Assembly (NCBI GenBank): GCA_005406025.1
Contig: BGZK01001336.1
Coordinates: 104,727 to 168,726, forward strand
From: Eumeta japonica
Taxonomy: Eukaryota > Arthropoda > Insecta > Lepidoptera > Psychidae
Length of the DNA stretch: 64,000 bases
Direction of reading: 5' to 3'
In this document: positions 33,181-44,680 of the stretch, piece after piece
Numbering within the stretch: the first letter of the stretch is position 1
Layout of the letters: every line of letters starts with the position of its first letter
Position numbers and translations under genes: made by a program
Notes under the pieces: generated by a model
What the model saw: only the letters and a program-made list of their open reading frames with translations
What the model was told of the DNA's origin: nothing
Databases searched by the model: none

Positions 33181-36110
33181 AATATTTTAGTATGCAATTC
33201 ATATCTGCATCACAATACTTTCATATTCACAATTAAACACAATAAAACAATAAATATTCCAATAAATAAAACAAATAAACAATAATTAGACACACAAACT
33301 TTACAAATAATCCTAATAACTAATCTCTACCCCCGGGTAGATGGTATCGTCTTTTATTACCCCTAATAAAAGACAAATATTCAAACTATTTAATATACAA
33401 AATACAATAAAAGAATCCTTAAGCTAAGTCCGTATAACGTTATTTAGAAATCATTTATTTTTATATACATATTTTCTACCCATTACCAAATTTAAATACT
33501 AAAGGCGCGGCTGTCCATAACAATTATTCATCTCTCACATCTCTCATGTGCACTTGACAACCTCTCTATACGTCAGGAATTTTACCTCTTTGTAAGTGAC
33601 ATGAATGTTTACATTTAGACAGTTTTTGACGGTCAAACTATAAACGATGACAAGGATGACGTGAAGAAGTATAGAACAAAAAGAGTTGGAAACTTGTTGG
33701 AACAAGAGTAGAGTTGGAAAAATGAAAGTTCCATAAAACGAAAGCGACAGAGAGTACGAATGTACATACGCTTCGTTTCCCGAGTTACTTCGTGCGCATT
33801 TTCTAAAGAATCTATTATATTATCTATACGCTATGTTATTTATTACCTATTCTCGCACTTTGCTTCCATCGGTCCTACAGATCGGTCGAACAGTCGAATG
33901 AAGTTGACAGTGTCGAGGGTGCTCCAGCCCACAAGACCTGCACAATACTGGAAAAAACCCACTTGTCGAACGATCTACCTGCTGGATACGATCATCGACA
34001 TACAATCTGTCAGAGCGTCCAATGCGACAAAAGGACCTACAAGCATTTCAGTTCTTCCATGTAATGTACTTCCGTTCTCCACATATCCGCTAAATGAATA
34101 TAAATTTCAAGCCTTTCATTTTCATTTCATTTGTATTTTCCACCCATCATCAATTCCGTTGAACATTATCGCACCAATAGTCTAGCCACGCTTAACGTAC
34201 TACTCGTTTTCCTTTCCTTTTGACAATTGTCAATGTTATTCTGCACTAAAATTCTGCCACTCGTTTCTTATTTCATTCTTTATTGGCAAGCATTCGCTAG
34301 GGACATTGCCGGGCCTCGCCCCACACTGACGTATCGTTCATATAATTGCGGTTTTTTTTTAAATATTTATTGGAATAATAGAAAAAGAACACTTTAAAAA
34401 GTGTTGAATCGTTGGTGTAGAATACTGTAGAATATAAAAAATTAATAATTGTACATAATTTGTACATCCTAATTCCATATGTTAGCTTCGATTTTATGAA
34501 TAAAAGATTGCAAACCTCTTACTTATACGTAAATTATTTCGACAAAAACGTAATTAAAACTTTATCAGAATTAGAACACTTATTGCAATGTAAGTAACTT
34601 CGTATTTACGTCCTACGTTAGCTATTTTATTTACAATAATTCTTTTCAACAAAGATATATTGGCGGGGCACTAATTAAGGTGTATGCCATCTTGCTCGTT
34701 GTTGCTTTATAGGTATAATTTAAAATTCCTTCCTTTACCTAATATTCCCATCCTACCATTATCGTAATTCTTCAAAGTTGATTCGTTTTCAATTTATAAT
34801 TATTTTTGTCGACTAAGACATAGAATTGTGTGTAGTAAAAATAATTCCAATTAGAATATCCTTTTTGCCTTTGCGTTTATGGAGTTATAAAGAATAAATC
34901 TTAAACTCAATCACCTACGGTAATGTAAATGCATTACACTTTTATTTCTGTATATTCTTTTTATAAACTTTGACCAAACTCTCTGTCTCTCTCCCTTTCC
35001 TTCCCCTAATAACCCGATAGAAGAAAAACGATGATGCCTTCAACCATTTCGCCGAACTTTTAAGGCAGATCACGTCAAAACTAACTTGGAACTTTTCACT
35101 CCGCTCCAAACGCGAGTTCGGGACAGCCGTTAACTTGCCCTTAAGGGTCCTTCGCCACTTAAGTGGAAGCGATATCCCCAAATTGATGTTTCAGGGAATT
35201 ACTATTACGTGCTTTTATAAGGATATCATTATGTTTGAGTGTATACTAAATATAACATTACATTTTTTATGGTAATATCGCTCGTTGATGTATCGATCCG
35301 ATCGGTTCTAAAAGAAAGTTATGTAAATTAATTTTTGCCTTCTATTCATCGAAGTGTAGCTTAGACCCACAAAACACAAAACCTAATTGAAACATTTTAA
35401 GAAAAACTTTCCATATATTCTACTGATTTAAACTGAAAAAGATAAAGATTAAACCATGCATGGGAGAGAAAATAACAATATAAAATGCATGTTCTCTAGA
35501 AACATTTGTACATTCAAACGTACACAGACATATCCTTTTGCTGTACGTTTGTTGATAATGTACTAATGTTGACAATATACTAATGTTGACACATATATAC
35601 ATATGCGTATCCATAATTATTATATATATAAAAATTTCATTTTCGTTTTCTTTATTCCCTGTTCTTAATTTTTTTTTAATATCCCCGAATGCTTCATTAC
35701 TTTTTATTTCATAATGAGGAGCTACTTTTATTTTGTTAAGCGGCTTTCGCTCTCGGCCCCGCCCACCTGGCCATAGAGTGAACTTATTCACCTTCTATAT
35801 CGGTCAATCACCCTGTCCATAATGATCCCGGTCTCGGTTTCGAGCTACTTACTCCAGAAATTGAATTGAAATCGGTCTCGGTTTCCGGAAATTACTCCAG
35901 AGGCATCCATGCCTTTACGTCGAAACCGCATGTACCTCCGCTCTTTTTTTATTGTGTAACGAGCAGTTCACCTTCTCCTAAGCGCTTGTCGATTCTGGAT
36001 CGATGTTGAACTTGACTCTTCTGACTAACTCTCCTTTAAACATTACTGTTACCAATAACAAATCGGCATAGTATTACTCTATGTCCTTTTCTGTACCTCT
36101 AGAAGCGTGT
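33181..36110. other. Intergenic sequence with several unassigned patches
   Basis: A 141-codon plus ORF (33760-34185) and a 79-codon minus ORF (34942-35181) have balanced composition but no recognised motif. Hexamer-like sequence (GGTCTCGGTTTCGAG, CGGTCTCGGTTTCCGG) lies at 35820-35890. No gene can be assembled. Confidence 0.35.
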
Positions 36111-36126
36111 GAGCAAAATTTCATGA

Positions 36127-36320
36127 TTATCAAATTCAAATTCAAATTATCTTCAATTCACAGGTTATAATATATGTCGTTATTTTTCTGTGTATTTACA
36201 CTTTACCACTCAAGAAAACTTTCCCTCAAGAAAAACGAGCAAGAAACTTAAGGGTAACTCTATTCTAATTTCATCCTGCATAATCAAAACAAATACAAAA
36301 CCATTGATAAACGAAACGGT
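36127..36320 (-). mobile_element. Possible LINE 3' tail, minus strand
   Basis: The run CAAATTCAAATTCAAATTAT at 36130-36150 is, on the minus strand, the TTTGAA-type tail seen at the ends of other LINE copies in this window. The adjoining sequence would then be 3' UTR. The coding part is not recognisable. Confidence 0.35.
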
Positions 36321-36547
36321 AGGAAGTCGAACCGCCTATATATATCGATATACGTCTTATAAATGTTCGTTAATTGTGTAATACCCGGTTTTAGTAAGTG
36401 ATAATATAATAAATATTAATTAGGACATACCTGAAGCTGACATAAATATAAAATCACCTATATGATTTCAATTAATAAAAAGTAAAGGTAATCGACTTAA
36501 ATTAGAATTATCTCACTGCTTTCATTTGAAATGTTAATTATCATAAG

Positions 36548-37692
36548 ATGCGTAATATGCGTGGAGTGTCTCAGAAAAATAAATGTAGAAATGGTGTTAG
36601 AGAGCGGTGTGGTTTAAAGGAAGATGTAGTGGCCAGACTAGAAAGAGGTATACTGCAGTGATTTGGCCATATGGAAAGGTGAATAAAAGTAGATTAGCAA
36701 AACAAATCTATAAAGCGAATGTGTGTGGTTTAAAGTTTGGCAAGGGTCGGCGTAGAAAATCTTATGCAAATCATATCGGTGGAATCTTAAAAAATTACTA
36801 AAAAAAAATTAAGTTAAATGGTTTTATGGAAAATGATTATGTGAATAATGTACTAAATGCTAATAAATAATTAGGTAGATCTTAGTTACTAGCCATTGCA
36901 CCATTCTCCTCATCAATCTAGGGCATTGGTTAGACAAAATATAAAATTGTTGGGCGCGTGAAATTTTTATCAATAATCAACCGTTCATATCATTGTAAAT
37001 TCTATTTATTCAAGTTACGATACGCCCCATGAGGAGAGCGGTGTGTTGACTGGTCCCTAAGATCTAATTCTAAAGCCTTTTCATTTGATAGCCATTACCC
37101 ATATTGAAGCAAATGCGTAATCTGTCATTTTGTGCCATCCGCCTTCTAAGATTTGGAATTTGTTGTAGTATACAGTATTTTACTAGTCAAGCCCTTTCAT
37201 TTAATGCTCATATTTAGGAGGCTGTGAAAAAACGTGTAATGCGCCAATTTTTTAGCGGCCACATTGGATTTGCATTTTTTTTCGTTGTGTACATTATTCT
37301 ACTAGTTAAACCCTTTCATTTGAAACCCATATTGAGGGAGCTGTGAAAATAATATGTAATCCGCCATTGTGTAACGGGCGCCATCTTACTGTTATAATAA
37401 TACTGAATTCAAGAAATTATATTGTCATCAGCACTAAAGGCGTGTACCAAATTTCAGGCCAATCGGTCAACGGAAAGGGGGGAAATTTCAATTAGTAAAT
37501 TTAATCAAAAAAAAATAAATAACAAGGCACGCTACGTAAAACCTTATAAAATAGGCTAAATTTTAAGCACCCGATACTGAAAAAGCTTGCGTGAAAAGAT
37601 TGGTGGATGTCAATGAGGCAAGAGAGATATGCAAAGATCGAACCATGAGGAAATGTGCAGTCTCTGCCCACCCTTCTGGGAAACGAGCGTGA
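36548..37692 (+). mobile_element. RTE-type LINE 3' fragment, split by an insertion
   Basis: From 36548 the plus strand encodes MRGVSQKNKCRN, RERCGLKEDVVARLERGIL, FGHMER, then SRLAKQIYKANVCG and KGRRRKSYANHIGGILKN with one frameshift and one stop, all matching the C-terminal part of RTE elements. The last block, CVKRLVDVNEAREICKDRTM and VSAHPSGK, appears at 37580-37690. About 750 bases of unrelated repeat separate the two parts. The same C-terminal region is present in the minus copy at 18484-18979. Confidence 0.8.
36800..37553. repeat. Repeat nested in the RTE fragment, with three diverged internal units
   Basis: The insert has three related units of about 115 bp, each with a CCCTTTCATTTGA-AcCCATATT core, then GAGGGAGCTGTGAAAA and TAATCCGCCAT (cores near 37078, 37190 and 37308). 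It ends with AAATTTCAGGCCAATCGGTC at 37448-37467, typical of lepidopteran non-coding repeats. Exact borders were not established. Confidence 0.5.
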
Positions 37693-38658
37693 ATTTATAT
37701 TATTAGCATTATTTGTTTATAATTTTACTTTTAAAAATCCTTAATTTCCATATTTATATAAATAAAAATTAATTGCCACACGTATCACAGAACTTCACTT
37801 GGGAATGGCTCTACCGATTTGGTTCATTTATTTCTTTTTATTGTGTGTCATTATCTGGACAAGATTTCTGTGAAAGAAATTAACACTTACATGTTCTTGT
37901 TCGTGTGTTTGTCTAATGTATCTTTGGAACAGTTGAACCGATCACGATTTTACTTTCGCTGAAATATAAAAGAGTCTACTCGGTTATGTTTTAGATACTT
38001 TTATTCCAGAAATATTTAGGGTTCCTGCTTGAAAATTGAAATTCCTTTAATAGAGGTATTATTAATCAGAATTGAGTCAAAGGCGGAATGACAATCGAGT
38101 TCGGAAATGAAACCGAAATTGAGATCTAGATTGAGACGAGGAGCATGAAGAACACGCCGTCATCAATCGATGTAAAAGTTGTAGCAATTCATTACATGTC
38201 CGCACTAAAAATCATTATAATTCCAACAAGCATAGATAAATTATAAGTTTTTTTTTATTTACTTAGACAGCCATTTAAGAGTCTGAAAAACATGAGAAGA
38301 ATTATAGTTTATTTAAGAAAGAAATGGAACAAACCAGTAGCGAAGGCGTGCCAGGATGCCCAGTACAGGCAGTGCGGAAGAGAGCGCGAGAAGTGCGACG
38401 CTATAGCTGCTATTAATATATATCTATATGGGTGGGCAATGCCGTAGGAAAACGTTCAATAGAATAAGACTCTGGCGCTTTATCTCATATTTTCATGACT
38501 CTCTGAAATCACTGATCCGATTTATGGTCTTTGCCAGAGACATGGCTTGCATCCTCAAGGCGGACATCTGTTATTTTTATAACAGAATATGGTATCAAAA
38601 GACAGAGATGTTAAAACAAAAAAAAATGCCAATAATATGTTGGGACCATGATCATTAT
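37693..38658. other. Intergenic sequence with repeat fragments
   Basis: 37755-37900 (TTATATAAATAAAAATTAATTG...) resembles the start of a Helitron-like repeat. 38085-38140 holds hexamer-like sequence (ATCGAGTTCGGAAATGAAACCGAAATTGAG in two parts). No gene supported. Confidence 0.35.
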
Positions 38659-39355
38659 AGGGTTCCGAAGCCATTATTAGAAAGAAATGCACTACAGGTG
38701 AATAAAGTATGTAGTTAAACTTTTCCGTGTTTCCCGCAGAGAATAGTAAGCACTTTAGTTGCCTATAAGTAGAGAAACAAGTAGGTAGGTCGTTTATTAC
38801 TCTTAAAGTGGTGTACATTAAAGTACATCAGCAAAAGGGCATATCTTCAGAGTACTTACGTCCTTTCGTTGAGAAACGCAGTTTTTCGGCAATAACTCAA
38901 CAACAATGTGTTCGATCAAGTTCAAAATAATTTTCTTTCAAAGTATTTATTAAACATTATCTTCATATTTTTTTCGTATTTTTTGGACATACAAAATAAA
39001 GAAAGGGGGACACAATTTCTGCTACTTTCGGAACGATTATTTCCGAAAATATTCACGTAATCAGAAAAATTACTTATAAATCTTAGTGTTTTAAAAGGAA
39101 CTCTCATAATATGTGCCATACGTTGATGTTCGCTGAAAAATTTTTATTCAGCTTCTGTTACATATATGAAGTACTACCCTAAAAATATTCATTTTTATTA
39201 TTTGAGTACCAAATAAAGTATCAGCTTACATAAGACACCTATACTATAAATTTCGTCAATATACGTCATGTAGTTTTTGAATAAAAGCCTGTGACATACG
39301 GACGGACGCGACGAAACTATAAGGGTTCCGTTTTTGCCATTTTAGCTCGGAACCC
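38659..39355 (+). mobile_element. TIR element family 2, copy A (697 bp)
   Basis: Begins AGGGTTCCGAAGCCATT and ends AGCTCGGAACCCT, giving inverted ends of about 13 bp. The whole length aligns with 56727-57455 read on the other strand, including AAAGAAATGCACT-CAGGTG, TCAGCAATAACTCAA-like, ACATACGG-CGGACGCGACGAAACTAT and GTTTTTGCCATTT blocks. No transposase; non-autonomous. Target duplication not evident. Confidence 0.75.
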
Positions 39356-39459
39356 TAAAAAGAAATCTACTCCATCGCAACAAACGAGAAGCTTATCCAC
39401 GCGGGTGAAAATCTATTATAGTATTATGTGTAGCACCGATAGTTAAATAGTTTTTTTCT

Positions 39460-39960
39460 TGTTTTATATTTCAAATTCAAATTCTAATTCAAAATACCTT
39501 TATTTCATAAGTTACAAAATAACACTTAAAATATGTCATAATTTTTTGCGAATTTGCACTTTACCGGCGTATTTGTATGTACATATGTGTGTGAGTGTGT
39601 GTGTATGTGTGCGTGTGTGTTGTGTTGTGCGTTGTGTGTGTGCGCGTTGCGTGCGTGCGCTTGCGTGCGCCGTTTATATAATAATTATTTGCAACGAGGA
39701 GAAGGTAAAAATTCCCCCATGGCTGAAACTCACAAAAAGAAATGGCTTGGTCGGCTATACTGTTATCTGGAGAGCTCGAGTTCTGTGATAGCTTCACCGA
39801 AAACGACCAGATACCACGCGGGGGTGACTGAGGCCGCGTGACTTGTTCTATGGGCGAGTCCTTAATGAAACCATTTCGGCAAAGGAAATCTCTGAAACAC
39901 CAATAAGGGTCGGACCTGTTTGCATTTCCAGGAGCGGGAGTACTTCTTCAATGTTTAAGC
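39460..39960 (-). mobile_element. LINE 3' UTR copy with an embedded GT microsatellite
   Basis: The part 39690-39955 aligns in direct orientation with 31290-31625, the 3' UTR of the jockey-type LINE: both have CGAGGA-AAGGTAAAAA, GGCTGAAA, CGCGTGACTTG, GAACACCAA-A-GGGT and AGGAGCGG. The minus-strand end shows AATAAAGGTATTTTGAATT and TTTGAA repeats (39470-39505). An impure GT array interrupts at 39587-39668. The three overlapping ORFs (39459-39841) follow the microsatellite and are not genes. Confidence 0.65.
39587..39668. repeat. Impure GT/CA microsatellite
   Basis: Mostly GTGTGT with TATG and GC interruptions on the plus strand. Confidence 0.85.
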
Positions 39961-41089
39961 ATTAGTTTGGTTACTTTAATATCGAAGCCTTTCGTCCTCT
40001 GTTGTGAGAGCGGATGTGTGTGTATCTCTGCGTGCGTGCTTGCGTAGTAAGTGTGTTCTTTCGATTCAAATTTCAATATGCTTTTAATACATTACAATAC
40101 GATTATTTTATTTTGTTCTTAACATGCGTTTTTGTCAAAAACTTGCTATTATCATATCTATTATCATATTATTTTTAGTATATCATTACCAATTATAATA
40201 AATTTTAGATTTTTATATACTAATACATGGAGACCAATCGTGGGCAGGCTCTCTAATATTGACATGAAGAAATACCTCTTAGATTCATTTTTTTATTAGG
40301 AAAACATCCAGAAACTTCGATCAAATGACCAAATCAAAGGAGATCACTATCTGTACGATTCTCAAATAACTCACATTCGTCTGAAATCTTATCTTAATAC
40401 TGCTATTTGTGCCGTCATTGCATCAGATAAAATTAGTCTGCTGTATCAGCTCCAACGACCGGCCGTGATTTTTCTTACCTGGATTTATGATCTTCATGAA
40501 AATCATAGAAAATTACATTCATCATTAGAGGTTTTTTTTAAGTCGTGAAAGGGATTCCTATTCCATATTTTGATTTTGTGACCGACAAGATCTGAGTTAT
40601 ACATGAATAAAATAGGATTAAGAAGACAATTATTAAGCCAACGTTACAAAGAAAGTATGGATCAAGAGCGGCGAGGGGCTCTGTGGTTAAGTACGTTACC
40701 TTCGATTCGACATAAGATGTTCTTATACAGTAATTTGACATTTATTGACGAACAAATCTTATTTTATTATCCGATTATGCGACGCAAAAGAGAGTAATGA
40801 GTTTATCATTATATTTAGTCCTTTGTGGCGCTTTTGAGATCAAACGTGTGAGCTAACTTTGATACTTCTTACGTCAATCGATTTATTTTAATCTTGTTAG
40901 TACCACTAAAGTCACGACAGTAAGCAAAATTCAATGTGACCATAATCAGATGCCATATTGTGTAACGGAAAAAATCAAAGCCTACAGAACTATGTCAATG
41001 ATACCCCATATCATAGAATAGGTCTTTGAAAATCATCTATGGATTTCTATAAATATTGTTCATTTTATATGATCTGGACGTGCTGAGTT
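39961..41089. other. Intergenic sequence, nothing recognised
   Basis: No exon or named repeat supported. Confidence 0.4.
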
Positions 41090-41240
41090 TGATCACAACT
41101 ACAGGCGAATTGACTAATGAGTTTTCAACTTAAGTCAAATCACATCACACTCCGTGCCTCGGAGAACACACGGTAGGTGTTGGCGCCGGACGTTATCATT
41201 GCAACTTTAGCAACCCCTGTCCACACTATTAAGCCCTTCG
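41090..41240 (+). mobile_element. SINE fragment
   Basis: B-box-like GAGTTTGATCACAA is followed by ACTTAAGTCAAAT and CCGTGCCTCGGAGAACACAC, the body of a tRNA-derived lepidopteran SINE. The same body recurs at 52690-52770 (plus) and, inverted, at 41490-41600 and 52900-53060. Confidence 0.5.
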
Positions 41241-41469
41241 ACCTAAAATTTAACAATTATGGGAGATTTTGCGTCAGCAAAGAGGCGATAAAATTTAATT
41301 AAAAAATTTAATACGTGCATGGACCAAATTATCGTTTTAAAATAGCAACAAAACAACACAACATGAAAGCTTCGGATTTTCAAAATATTGTTGATATTGT
41401 TTTCAGGTTCCGATTCGACCTTAATCCCCTCATGTTGATCTAGTGCGGATTATAAATGCCTTATGAGCG

Positions 41470-41610
41470 CCGTCACCAATGCGATACAACGTACGGAATG
41501 ATGCGTTGATCTCTGAGGCACCAAACGAGTATTTTCTATTTGGATTAAATTAAAATCCACTGCCCCATTAGAGGACTTCGACCAGGTATCTTTTGCTTCG
41601 ACAGAAATTG
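41470..41610 (-). mobile_element. SINE fragment, inverted relative to the previous one
   Basis: TGATCTCTGAGGCACCAAA is the complement of the GTGCCTCAGAGA body block. AATCCACTGCCCCATTAGAGG and CGACCAGG on the minus strand may be the tRNA-like head. Confidence 0.4.
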
Positions 41611-42990
41611 TCGTAACCTTCAAGCCACTAACGTTCTTCTTCAACTGACAAAAATATTGATTCTCTGAAATTCGATGAACCTTAAATCTTATTAATATAT
41701 ACACACGTTCTAGAAAGCAGTGAAAATTATATTAAATTTGGAAACCTCTGAATTATATTAAAAAAATCTTTGAATATAAAATAATATACCTATTTTCGAA
41801 TTCTATCTATTTAACCTCATTTTAAAGAAAAGATATTTTTTTTTCTATTTTTGTAATTTTAAACAAAACCGAATTGTGCCGCTAGTCTTAGTAATTACAA
41901 TCATACCGATTTGCTTTTATGTTAAATCGTTGAAATGAGACAATCACAAGAATGACGAATGGCCGGAAACGTGTCATTAGCGGTTGTATTGATAACGCTC
42001 GCATACGCATCACCCGCGGCGTGCTTTGATTAAATACCTTGTTGACTAAATGTTCTTTGAAATCTGTTATTAGCGCGGAGATTCTCGGAAATGCCGTCAC
42101 TATTAAATTTCTCTATAACGTCAAGGTTAAATAATGATTATTACATTTCTGTGTAAACGTATACAATCTCAAAGTTTATATTTGTTTGTATAATCATGAA
42201 TTCATAGGTATGTGATAGCATTTGTTCCTGCACTGAATATCTGTATTAAAACAGCGCCTTTGTAGTATATAAATCGCATCGGGTCCGTGTAAAATTGATT
42301 GAATGTCCAAATTTAGTTCTAATTTCATCAAAATTACAAGAAATACGCAAGTCTCTACTTGAAATATAATACGAAATCACGAAATACACTCACACCATTC
42401 AGAATGATGTTTACATAGAAAACAATTTAATTAAAAAACAAAATAACATATTCCGTTGTTGTAAGCAAATAAAGGTATAAATATAAATAAAAATTATAAG
42501 CAAATAAAGGTGTAAAAGGTGTTTTAACTTTTTCTATGTTCTATAAACACTTCATAGATAACACTCGTTCCACTTCAGATAAACGAATACCGCTCGCAAA
42601 TCTTATGATGAATATCGGAAAAAAAATATTATAATGTGTGTAATTTCAAAATTATAAATTTGGGTGGATAGCTGCTGCATCTTTTCTCCACTTCGGTACA
42701 AAAATAATTTTTTGTTCTGTCCCAATATCTCCATACTAATTACCACAAGGTTCCTAATCCTTATTCCAATTACATTCTGAATCATCACCCTGAACTTAAT
42801 TAAAGAGATAAAAAAAATGTAAGTAGTATTTCATAAATAAAGGCTTCCATTTTCTTCCCGAAAACTGGCAATTTCTCTTCAGACCCAGCAACTGCCATTC
42901 TGCTACCGCTGCACATATTAAATAAACTAACGCATTAACCCTTTAGACATAACGCACAGTATCGTGTAATCACATAATTCGCAACCCGTA
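41611..42990. other. AT-rich intergenic sequence
   Basis: Nothing recognised. Confidence 0.4.
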
Positions 42991-42992
42991 AT

Positions 42993-43370
42993 TAGTGGCG
43001 GTGGCTCATCGGTTAAGAGCGTTTTTTTCCAAACAAGGTACCGCTTCGATTTTGACTATGAGCGAATTGAGCAATAAGTTATTAAATGAAATATAATTAA
43101 ATCGTATATATGCTCCCGACAACAACAATATCCGACTGCACTGTCGCTCTTAAGGCGTTACCGTCGATCTTGACCCGACGCGTATCCTAATGTATCTTTG
43201 AAGATCCCAACGGATATTATTCGACTTGAAGGTCCCGTTGTTTTCTTGCCGGTACACCAGAAAGACGTTAAGTGTTAAATGCTGCAGATCAGTGGCTTAA
43301 AACTAGTCTCTCACGCTTCACAGGAGGGTTCACCAAACACTAGGAGTGAGGTCATTATCACTATACAGTA
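42993..43370 (+). mobile_element. tRNA-derived SINE, degraded
   Basis: An A-box-like GGTGGCTCATCGGTTAAGAG at 43001-43020 and a B-box-like CGCTTCGATTTTGAC at 43042-43056 are spaced as in a tRNA head. A GC-richer body follows (for example 43155-43200). It cannot fold as a functional tRNA, so I call a SINE. Confidence 0.5.
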
Positions 43371-44192
43371 AAAAAAATGTGTAATATAATATAGACAGTA
43401 TGTCAATGAACAGCACCGCGCCACTTTTTCCCGTTATAAATTATCATATTCTGATTACAATAAGAATAATAAAATTGTAAATAATGTTAATCAGAAAAAT
43501 TAAAATTAATTTTGTTGATCATTAATAAAACGAAAAGTATATTTTTTTTCTTTGTGCGACTGTGCTGAACTTCTCTGTCAAAGCCATGGAACTGTGCTAT
43601 TTCCCTTAGCCACCGCTAATTTCCCTTCGACTTGGTGCTCACTGTCCGTGCGTATTAAGTGCGTTCGAACTTAATGGAAGGACTGTTCAAGTACTTCGTT
43701 TACGGAAAATTTCGCAATGCTTACGCGCTCTCACCACAGTGTGCGCTATCAGGTAGCATTTATTACACAGGGCGTTCAATTTATTTTATTATTTATATTG
43801 TAATTTATGAATTATACTACCGTTTCAAAAGGTAATCATAGAAATCGAATAGGAATATTATGTTCTATTACCTAAACAAATGACACGGTGCTGTCCATTT
43901 TCATTCAGAATATATACATGTATATATAAATACAGAATATAAATAAATATATATGCAATAATATATAGTACAAGAAAAAAGAGTCAAATGTTTTACTATT
44001 CTAGTATCAATATTTAGGTTGCAATTCGTCTGCAAAATTGCGTAAATTTTCATGTTGCAATAAAATAAATAGAATGAATAAAAATTTTGGAAAGTCCAAA
44101 AGAGTACGCCGTAAAATTTATTTTAAATTCAGTTTTCAATGAAAATGATGAAACATTGCTCCTTAATGGCATTCGATGTAAATTTAATAACT
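43371..44192. other. Intergenic sequence upstream of the hairpin run
   Basis: Contains small perfect hairpins TTTTGGA-AAG-TCCAAAA (about 44086-44102) and CAATG/CATTG (about 44137-44158), perhaps an extension of the hairpin run that follows. Confidence 0.4.
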
Positions 44193-44452
44193 CCAAGTGT
44201 ATACTTGGATAATGCTTATTGTATAATAAGCATTATACAAGTGATATTCAATAAACTCCTACATAGATGTCAAAAATCTGGACATTTTTGTCCAGATTTG
44301 GACAAAATCTGGACAAAAGATTTTGTCCAGATTCTTTTGGATCTGGACAAAAGAATCTGGACTTTAACTGACTGTAAAAAAGTCAGTTAAACTACATAAT
44401 TATTTAGAAAATTAACGTTTTAATAAAAAAGTTAATTGACAAAATGTTGTCA
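44193..44452. repeat. Run of consecutive perfect hairpins
   Basis: Seven or eight stem-loops follow each other almost without spacer. They are CCAAGT/ACTTGG with loop GTAT (44193-44208); an 18-bp stem with one mismatch and loop GTAT (44203-44242); AAATCTGGACA/TGTCCAGATTT with loop TTTT (44274-44299); TGGACAAAATC/GATTTTGTCCA (44299-44329); a perfect 15-bp stem GTCCAGATTCTTTTG with 8-base loop (44325-44362); TTTAACTGACT/AGTCAGTTAAA (44363-44391); AATTAAC/GTTAATT (44410-44437); and TGACAA/TTGTCA (44437-44452). Neighbouring hairpins share arms, so alternative folds exist. The word ATCTGGACAAAA and its complement build most of 44274-44362. Confidence 0.85.
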
Positions 44453-44670
44453 TTCGGATTTCTATTATAATTGCCTCGATTGAATGGCACAATACAACTT
44501 TTGGGATATGCTTCCTTTAAAAATATGTCTTCGTACGTCGTTGAGGCATGCAATATTTCACTGATACTTGCGAGTATCAATTAAGCCGATAGAGATAAAG
44601 GTCACCAGCGAAGGTCCATGGGCAGCGATGAGATTGGTAGTTCGCAAGCTCGTTTGTCTCTCGAAAATGC

Positions 44671-44680
44671 TATAAAAAGG
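44671..44680 (+). promoter_or_regulatory. Possible TATA box upstream of the lipocalin gene
   Basis: TATAAAAAGG lies 645 bases before the lipocalin ATG, in the loop side of a perfect 9-bp hairpin (AAAATGCTA 44664-44672, TAGCATTTT 44687-44695). A non-coding first exon starting about 30 bases downstream would be possible, with a donor-like GGGTATGC at 44748-44755. This is inference; no transcript start can be read from sequence. Confidence 0.25.

Noticed and set aside
39459..39841. Cys/Val-rich and Thr/His-rich ORFs on both strands
   Set aside because: They are translations of the GT microsatellite and LINE 3' UTR.
43001..43056. tRNA gene
   Set aside because: Only the A and B boxes are tRNA-like; stems fail, so a SINE is more likely.
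44193..44452. CRISPR-like array
   Set aside because: Repeats are not regularly spaced direct repeats with unique spacers; the DNA is eukaryotic and the pattern is one of overlapping hairpins.
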